Assembly (NCBI GenBank): GCA_013368315.1 | Contig: JAACJM010000197.1 | Location: forward strand, 62,001 to 126,000 | Source: Tetrapyrgos nigripes | Lineage: Eukaryota > Basidiomycota > Agaricomycetes > Agaricales > Campanellaceae | Direction of reading: 5' to 3' | DNA: 64,000 bases | The notes under the pieces: model-generated | What the model was told of the DNA's origin: nothing | Database searches by the model: none | What the model saw: only the letters and a program-made list of their open reading frames with translations | Part shown: one piece after another, positions 56,603-64,000 of the stretch | Position numbering within the stretch: position 1 is the first letter of the stretch | Layout of the letters: every line of letters begins with the position of its first letter | Translations under genes and position numbers: made by a program

Positions 56603-56975
56603 CCAGGACTACAACGGAACGCTATTCTCCGGGGAACACGAGTTAGTGTTCCAGTTCGAAAAGTTGGCAGAAAACAATCCCTAGGATTACTGCCGTCTTG
56701 AGTCCGCATAAAATAGAACTGGACTTCTCCATATTCAATGACATTGTTGAGTCGAAGCTATTCAAGAAAATATCAAAAATACATAAGTGAAGTCAATGAG
56801 ATGATAAAAGACTTACTTTGACATTGCGAGAGATTCTGATATTCTTTCGTGTAGACTGAGACTCTTGCCATAAACTCCAGGCTTTCTGACCATTAGCAAG
56901 TTGCAGTCTATGAAGGGGGTGTGGCCCACCGCTGCGCATGGCGAGTACGAGGCCATATTCTGTGTTAAACACTTA

Positions 56976-57841
56976 TTATTCAACTGCATCTCCATTTTCT
57001 GTACAGACATATAGAACCACCACTGCTTTTTTATTTGCAAAATACTCTAACCTATCAACTTTCATTGTTGGAGATAACTTCTTTGGTGTACCAGATCCTA
57101 TTCCATCATATAGCCACTCCTGCGTCCTATCAAACATTCTGGTGATGAAGTGATTATCTCCAAAATAAATGATGCCATTGATGTGATAACTTTGAGACTC
57201 AGTTTCGATAGTCACATGTATAACATCATCAATCAACATATCACTTTCGTAGGGTTGACTCATGATGTATCTTTGTGAATGATATATGTGGCTGTAAAAT
57301 CAAAGCTCTTGTCAATTAAGTACAAATATCTTTATCATCGTCGACGATCAGAGCACAAAAATATTTCCTTTGTCATAGTATGTGAGCCTGAAAATGAGCT
57401 AACAATATTGAGTCATGAACAGCCCAAGTAGCTCAGCAAACTCCAGATTTTTTGAAGTGGATAGGTTAAGGAGACTGGAGAGCTACATACCGAAGTATCA
57501 CATATATTTTCTCCGCTTTTAGTCGTATACCTACGAGTAGTCCCATTCCACATGGTCACTTGTGGACTGTTGTTATTGCATTCCATGACGAGTGTTGTGT
57601 ACTTTATGAGCAGCAAAAGTCTGTAGGTGGCGTCTAATAAATTTGGCCGTCCGTCAGGACGTCCATTCTTAGTTTCCAAGTTTCTGCCTTCACATAACTG
57701 CAGACATTGAGGATAATCCGTTGGCTTCCAGCAGTGATAACTTTGTGAAAGTGATATACCTCTTAAATATTGAACCGCGCAACCTTGTTTGGCGCACATC
57801 CATTGGAGGCAACAAACAAGAAAATCAGGATCACTCAACAA
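56976..57841 (-). pseudogene. Protease-like (USP C-terminal type) element gene remnant, copy 2
   Basis: The C-terminal segment (57263-56976) reads SYHINGIIYFGDNHFITRMF, EWLYDGIGSGTPKKL and LEYFANKKAVVVLYVCTEN, matching the remnant at 31625-32610. Upstream, 57841-57413 encodes LLDATYRLLLLIKYTTLVME and QVTMWNGTTRRYTT, probably an earlier part of the same gene. The His in the GIIYFG..H motif and the W.YDG motif are retained. The connection between the two parts is not continuous. Confidence 0.45.
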
Positions 57842-58899
57842 TGTTATCGAGAAGATCGACGTACAAACCAGCCTATACCCTGAATTATCACCTTGAGACC
57901 TTTTACAATGTAGTTCGTGCCCAATACTATGAGTTGCTCTTGGATCCAGTTTATTTTCAGTGCCGGTTCAACACTCTTCTCTTGATACTCAATCGTACGA
58001 GTGGGGTGGATGCAATGGAATTGATAACGGCTATTATTTCCGGTAGCTTGCCATAAGATCAGATTCGACGCCAGTTTGCTGGAGGAAGCGAAGATAGATA
58101 AGCCAATCTTCTAGGATCTTGGAGCAGGTAGTTGGGAAGAGCATGATGAGTCGGGAGACTTTAGAATGAGGAAGAACGGCTGCGAGGTATTTGACTGTGG
58201 TGCTGGAGGACATATAATTTGTGTTGCCTAGAAAAGAGAAAGGTGGACAGCTAACGATAACTGACAGAAAAAAGGCATTTATCTAAAGTGACTTACAGTC
58301 AAGTAAGATATCCCATTCTTCCCAGATAAAATTCCACAGACCGTGTCTATGCCATGACTAGCGTTTGGTATGAATACCACCTCATCTACTCTTTCCTTCC
58401 CAACAATAGCTCTAGACTCTACTATCATGGCCAACCCCTCGAATCAGTGGAACTTATTGGATTCCTGAGTGATTAACCCAGCTGGACGTCAAAAGTAGAA
58501 TGGACTTTGTAGACGAGCTCATTATCAAGCATAGTGTGGAGGATGGCCTGCGTTGTTTACGCATGATGGAAGTGGTTACGAAAATCAACGAACCAAAGCG
58601 TGATTTTTTTTTCAACAGAAAAGTCATGTTACTCTATTGGAACAAGATTGAGCGTCGCTCTTAGATGGCCAGTTAGTAGGCTTGTAATGTCGAATTTTCA
58701 AGACTCGAAGCAAAGAAAATATGGTACACATTATTTATTCGAATTCTTCTCTGGAACTACCACCATAGATATATATAATACAAATTATTGATATGAACTT
58801 CTTGTATATGACCTGCCGCCGAATAGAAGTAGGTCCAGGTCAAGGTGCAAGTCACTTGACACGTACTAGAACAAAGACGCGAATACAGTGCATTTTTTT
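57842..58899. other. Mostly unassigned; possible upstream part of the protease-like remnant
   Basis: On the minus strand around 58070-58220 there is a protein-like stretch (VKYLAAVLPHSKVSRLIMLF, KILEDWLIYLRFLQQTG) that may belong to the same element gene. The rest shows no coding signal. Confidence 0.35.
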
Positions 58900-59125
58900 T
58901 GCTATCCTATTTGACATAGCCACAAGCAGAAAGACGCTGCTAAGAACTCAGCGCTCAGCCTCAGTCATCGGACACGTATTAGAACAAACACGCGAATATA
59001 ATGCACTGCCACTATCCTATTCGACATAGCCACAAGCAGAAAGCGACTGTACAGAAACACGCGAATATAATGCACTGCCACTATCCTATTTGACATAGCC
59101 ACAAGCAGAAAGCGACCGTAAAGAA
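58900..59125. repeat. Three tandem copies of a unit of about 65-110 bp
   Basis: CACTATCCTATT(T/C)GACATAGCCACAAGCAGAAAG occurs at about 58903, 59000 and 59070, the last two separated by an ACACGCGAATATAATGCACT segment. It lies just downstream of the CACTA transposase 3' end. Confidence 0.65.
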
Positions 59126-59137
59126 CTCGTCCTCATT

Positions 59138-60930
59138 TCATTCGGCCTCGTAACCCCAACATCTCACAGGATCAGTGGTGGAAAGATGTTGACGAACAAA
59201 TGCTCGTTCCATGGGAGAGTCTGACTCAATCCACAGGTGATAGCGCTCCCACAGATGAAGGAAGAGAAATTCGTCACCAATGTCTACTGATCCCCGTGGT
59301 CCAGTTGTAGCTGAAGGGTACAGTTCAGGACACATTGTAGCAATAGCAATGCATTCGCAATGTCAAAGTGCCCCTGCTATAAGGTTTCCATAAGTATTTG
59401 ATGGCTGTCGGAGGCGCCGGTTTAGAATCCAAAGATGTCGTTCCATAAAAAACTGGGTGGAATATAACCCAGGTCCCACACGATAAACTTCTGGAGATGC
59501 ATGCAAGCAGGTGTGCACACATAGTCTGCAGAAGTGAAGGCAATCAACACACCGTTGATAGTAAAGTTCCTCAAACTCCTGAACAAAACCAACAAGCTGC
59601 ATATGGGCAATTTGTATTTCAGACTCCTTGATAGAACTCCCCTGACAAGACAACAAAAATTCTGATAGTATGTGATTGGTAGAATGGAACGGAATATGCC
59701 TGGACCAAGACCGAAAAGGTAAAGGAAGTACTCAGTGGCTTTATAACCACTGGATATCTTTTCGGCAGGATTATGGGGTGGTCAATGGAAGAAAGAAGGA
59801 AAGTAGCGAGTTGCATCAGCAACAAACCGACCATGCTGTGTCCAGACTTTGTCCCTGAGTACTGCCCAGTCCCATGATCGAATGTTGTCTGTTGAAGATA
59901 TGGGAAGCAGACCACGCCACAGTGGCAAGAGAAGTTCTCCGATGTTGATTTTAAAAATGTGCATCAAATCCAACATGAAGCGCCTTGGGACTGGTATCGA
60001 CAATGCAGGAACAAGGGCCAAAAAGATACATGGTTTGCTAATGCCAGTAATTTTCCTGTTAGCTTCGTAACTTGTTTTTGTTCTTGAGCTGACCACCATG
60101 GCAAGCATCTCCTCATAGTGCTCCACACTGGCTGGTTCGAGCTTATCCATATCTGGAATATCCCCATGATTACAATCACACACATTGTAGTTGTGAGGCT
60201 GAAGATGGGCAGCATAATAGTGTCTGGAGTTAGGCTTATGACGGCCTTTCATCAGACAGCTAAGACGACAAGCCTGAGCACCGTGATGTCTAACTCACCC
60301 ATCCATCTCCACAAGGCCCAGTGCATCAGCAAGCAAAAAACCTGTGAGAACTCAGGAATCTACCACAGATTCAGTGAGGGCATCCCAGATCTTCATTCCA
60401 GCTCCATCTCGCTCTCATTGCAATGCTGATATGTGATAGACAGCTTGGAACATGAAGGATTCGATGTCTTTAGGCTTGTTGGGTCCAGGAATAACCACGG
60501 CCATCATGCTGGAGAGATCTTTGAATCTTTTTTTCGGCAGAAGATTCTCGATCTTGTAGCAGGCGATCCAGGTATCTGACTTCTTGTTACGATAAAGCTG
60601 GGCACCATCAATGGAAAGGGACACAAGAACATCTGTCAGACTTGGATTTGCCTTTGCATGCAACTCCCAATATTCCAAGCCAGAAAATATGTCATCGTAC
60701 ACCATGTCCTGCTCATCTTCTCTCATGATCAACTCTGCTTTCTCATGGCGATAGTGCATAGCAGATGCGTCAGCACGTGCACCAAAAATTGGCATGGGAA
60801 TGGAAGAAAGAAAGAGAGTCTTGGGGACAATACACGAAAGACAACGAACAAGATACCAGACAACCAAGACGTACCCTTCCTTGGAGCCAATTCGTTGCAA
60901 TCGTACTCTTCCTTCTGTCTGCTCATACAC
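59138..60930 (-). pseudogene. CACTA (TNP2-like) transposase remnant
   Basis: Minus-strand segments run in family order: YDDIFSGLEYWELHAKANPS, SLSIDGAQLYRNKKSDTW (conserved Asp), AVVIPGPNKPKDIESFMF, a CNHGDIPDMDKL segment, TGISKPCIFLALVPALSIPV, RFMLDLMHIFKINIGELLL, SWDWAVLRDKVWTQHGRFVA, EFEELYYQRCVDCLHFCRLC and a C-terminus MCPELYPSATTGPRGSVDIG, with stop 59138-59140. This is the basidiomycete CACTA/En-Spm transposase. Frame changes near 59660-59780 and 60253-60414 and an unrecognisable N-terminus (after 60930) show decay. CACTA transposases are the natural candidates to move MITEs with CACTG ends such as those in this window. Confidence 0.75.
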
Positions 60931-63124
60931 TGAGTCTTTCTCTCCAAATCCAACCTAGAACCTGTCTCTCATCTCTTTATCCTTTTGACAGTGCACAGTC
61001 CAAAAGTCGTTGTCATTGGCCGAGTGTGAAATCCAAGAGGCCAACAAGAAGCCAAAATTTGAGGGCTCTTTAAGTACTCCAACAAAGAAATTTGAAGAGA
61101 AGGAAAGATGAACATAGTGGGCACGTCATCATGATATGTGGATACTTGCAGTTGCATTACGAGGCTGAAGAATGAGGCTGAGTTCTTTACACTGGGTTTC
61201 TGTGTGTGGCTCTGTCTAATTGGTGCCCCGGTTATTCCTGTTTTAGCTTCCAATTATACCTGTTTATACATTTGTCATTTGTTTGTTCGAAGGTTGTAGG
61301 CAAACAACCATGTCTCTTCCCTTCGCTCTCTAATTTTAGGCTTTGCCCTCGCTTTTTATTCGCGAATCGCAGCATTTACGACTGTGAGGCTATTTTCGCC
61401 GGGTTTCTTCCTCACTTAGCACCTCCATGTCTCCCCATCCAACTGTGCCATCTCCCTCTTGCCATTCCTGAGTCAAGCTTACATCTTTCCACTACCAACA
61501 ATGTCTGCTCTAACTTTGACATTTCTACATGGACTTTTTGGAGGTCAAAGTACATGGGTTCTTCGAGTATTTGGGTGAGAAGGGTGGCTTTTATTATCAT
61601 AAAGTATGTTAACTTTCTTATATACTCCCTTTCTGTTCCATTTTCTTTATGTTCCTCCATTTAGATTTCATTTTGAGATGATTGCTGATGAAGTCTCTCA
61701 TTTCTATAGTCTGTTTTCTCATGCTGTATCTCAAAACCTCAAAAATTTGATAACTGAACAGGGTTTATGCTTCCTCAACCTCCGCTGACTGGTTCTCCTG
61801 ATAAATGGGAGTAATGGGAGCTTGTCATGGAGGCTTCATGGGCCTTATAGCTTGGAAGCAGGTCAGATCTGACAGACGAAGAAAAGGAGATATCTCATAT
61901 ATGTACCTTTTTTGTTCTTTTTTCTTCACAGTTCTTACTGACATCTCCTTTCTTTTATCTAGTTACCTATTCTTGTTGTCAATCAAGCTCTGTTGACAGT
62001 CCCTCTCCTCCAATTTGTGCTGACCTGCGTCTTCCCCTGACTTGACATATGCCAACACCGTGCTCTACAATTGGCTTCTCAAGGAACCTGTCAAGTCCAT
62101 GCAGATACCCAATGCTAGGAAACACCAAGGACCCGGATGGAAGTCTTGAGTGGATTGGATGGAGATTCCGAGTGGATCCAGATAGGAAAGAGCTTATAAA
62201 GATAAATAGGGATTTCAGTCGGAAAGACCGGGAAGCTCTAGGGAACCATCGAGGAAGGATAGGAGACCAGCTTTGTCGATTTTGCACTTAAGCTATCTAC
62301 TACAAATGTGCTAGCTTAAGTACTACTTCGGGAAGTGTAGGAATAAGATAGGAAAGGATCAGAAATGAAGAGTAATATAACTACAGAAGGAAAGGTGAAG
62401 GGAAACGCCTCCTAAGGAAAGTGGAGTTGTGGATATGAAGTGGAGACGTTGGAGTAGGATTGGAGATGAATCACAGGACCCTACTGGAAAGTACAGGAAA
62501 GTGAAGTATAGGAAAGTATCGGAAAGGTATAAGAAGTATAGGGAAGTGCATAGATCTTACAGAACTCCAACATAGTCCTTTACCACTATTTGTTTAAACT
62601 GTTACAGGGTCCCAAGGCAATGAAGAGTTTTACTTCCCTTCTGTGAGGATGGAGCTACACAGCACCAAATCTCTTGAGCTCATGCATTCAACTATGGACA
62701 AAGAGTTTGTTGGGGATGAGCTTGCTATGGAGCATGCCTCTGGTGTTTTACTATGAAGTGTGATCGTGTTTCATGTATTCAGGGAAGAGATAGTGGGTGT
62801 TTGAAGGTTTACAATCAGACAAGACATTGGAAGCACCAAAGGAGCTCTCAGAGTGTAGGTCAGCATCTTCTTCACCCCATCATCGTTGGTTCTTCATCTG
62901 ATGGTTGCTCCAGGAACACTAACCTCAAGTTCTCACTGTACCCATTGCTCGTTGTTGTCCACTCCCAGTTCTACATAGCTGTCTTCATTCATAATTCACA
63001 CGTTGCTGCTCATTGACCCTCTCCTGTCTTCCTGTCCTCGCTATTTCAACTCTTTATTCCCTTGGGCTCATTTTGTTTGTAATGGGCACAGGTGTATTGT
63101 AATACTGTCAGATAGGGATGGGAT
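60931..63124. other. Unassigned, mostly non-coding
   Basis: 60931-61250 may hold the decayed N-terminal part of the CACTA transposase. The remaining frames are short and lack domains. 62340-62560 is purine-rich with GGAAAG repeats. I support no gene here. Confidence 0.45.
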
Positions 63125-63450
63125 GGGTGGACATGTTCCAAAAGTACACATTCCAAGGATTTCCAAAGTTTCTATTAATGTCCTTACCTTATGAATGTGA
63201 TACAAAGATTCATGTGCCTCAAGGATCTGCATCTCAGCAATATCACATAAATGAGATCACTTCATCACAAGAATGTTTGAAGGTGCTCATGAGTGGTTAT
63301 ATGATGGCATTGGTACTGGTGTACCAACAAAAATATCTGCAGGACTTCAAGGCAACAACAGAGACCTGGAATACTTTGCAAATAAGAAAGTTATGGTGGT
63401 TCTGTATGTACAAACAGGAATGGAAATTGCAAGCTGAATACAAATCAAGG
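63125..63450 (+). pseudogene. Protease-like (USP C-terminal type) element gene remnant, copy 3
   Basis: Plus-strand sequence reads FQKYTFQGFPKFLLMSLPYE followed by CDTKIHV and QQYHIN, then, out of frame, the SGYMMALVLV region that corresponds to the EWLYDGIG.G segment of the other copies. The end resembles LEYFANKK in another frame. It is heavily decayed. Compare 31625-32610 and 56976-57841. Confidence 0.5.
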
Positions 63451-64000
63451 TGAGAGGAAACTGGCGGCCTCGGGCTTGCCACGCGCAGTGTTGGCCCACA
63501 TCCCTTTCATATGGCAAAAGTTTGCTGGGAGCCATGGAGGGCACGGTTGTACATAGAGAAAGAAGTCAAGCAAGTCAACGGTCGGGTAAAAGCATTTTGG
63601 CTCAGTAGATACTGGCAAAAACTCCAAGAGCAACGAAGAGGTTCGAGAAAGACGGCAGAGGGTTAAGACGGTAGAGGTTCAGGAACGACTCGGAAGCGTA
63701 ACACATGTGACGCGACGATCTCCTCAACAGCGACGTCGACCACACCTCTATGGCTCTACGTGCCAGTCTCCAACCACGTACATTGTTACCTACTGTGGAA
63801 GTTCCAATATCATCTACCCATCAGCTCTCTCGTCACTCAGATATCGGTCTTTATTTGTAAAAGGGTGACGGACAATCTGGCTATAGAAAGCCCTGTTGGT
63901 TGAGGAATGACAGAGTACAGCAGAGGGATACGTTGAATTCTCATTCTGTTAGGTGTGTCTTCCATCTAAAGCAGCAAATTAGCTACTTCCCCCTCCTCAA
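63451..64000. other. Right window end, no supported gene
   Basis: A fragment near 63474-63520 (GGCCTCGGGCTTGCCACGCG) belongs to the dispersed repeat family seen at 50.6-51.4 kb. Nothing else is recognisable. Confidence 0.45.

Noticed and set aside
1..64000. CRISPR array, rRNA genes or bacterial operon structure
   Set aside because: None seen. The repeats are tandem without unique spacers, and the genes have spliceosomal introns.

Overview
The window looks like nuclear DNA of a mushroom-forming basidiomycete (Agaricomycete). The host genes have many short introns of about 45-60 bp with GT...AG ends. Recognisable families include a secreted 'glycopeptide' protein, a GT90/Cap10 glycosyltransferase, MYND and HET proteins, mpaB-type oxygenases and a cyclase. 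The mobile elements are also typical of this group: Plavaka, CxC/KDZ-associated, PIF/Harbinger, CACTA, hAT, copia, and alpha-kinase-bearing elements.

Layout. 1-5.6 kb is a host-gene segment: a partial gene at the left edge, a secreted glycopeptide gene with a TATA box, a GT90 glycosyltransferase, and an intron-containing tRNA-Ala. 6.2-11.8 kb (minus strand) holds an apparently intact DUF6698-like gene beside a nearly intact Plavaka transposase gene. 12.2-14.2 kb is a MYND zinc-finger gene. Two MITE-like elements lie at 14.5-15.4 kb. 15.5-18.9 kb holds copy A of an mpaB-like oxygenase gene, with its 3' end broken by a frameshift, and a HET-domain gene. 19.7-26.6 kb is one transposon with inverted repeats of about 410-460 bp. 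It carries a BTB gene, an rve-type integrase and a Cys-rich gene. 27.1-30.3 kb holds tandem repeats, a 22-bp minisatellite and a decayed copia gag. 31.6-36.7 kb holds a protease-like remnant split by a MITE, a cyclase pseudogene and a membrane-protein pseudogene. 37.3-39.4 kb is the intact copy B of the mpaB-like gene, followed by a 1.07-kb hAT-type insertion with an 8-bp target duplication.

41.0-50.6 kb is a second large transposon, with inverted repeats of about 300 bp. It carries a CxC5/CxC6 gene and an alpha-kinase-like gene facing each other. The CxC gene has been split by a foldback MITE and then by a 3.46-kb PIF/Harbinger element. 50.6-64 kb is mostly decayed mobile DNA: inverted and tandem repeats, a TIR element, a helicase fragment, two protease-like remnants and a CACTA/TNP2 transposase. 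One small two-exon gene sits at 54.6 kb.

Most element genes contain stop codons that a single C-to-T or G-to-A change can explain, often CGA to TGA. This fits decay of methylated repeats. The host-like cyclase and DUF6533 genes show similar damage. Family names come from recognising protein motifs by eye; no database search was made, and exon joins are manual.
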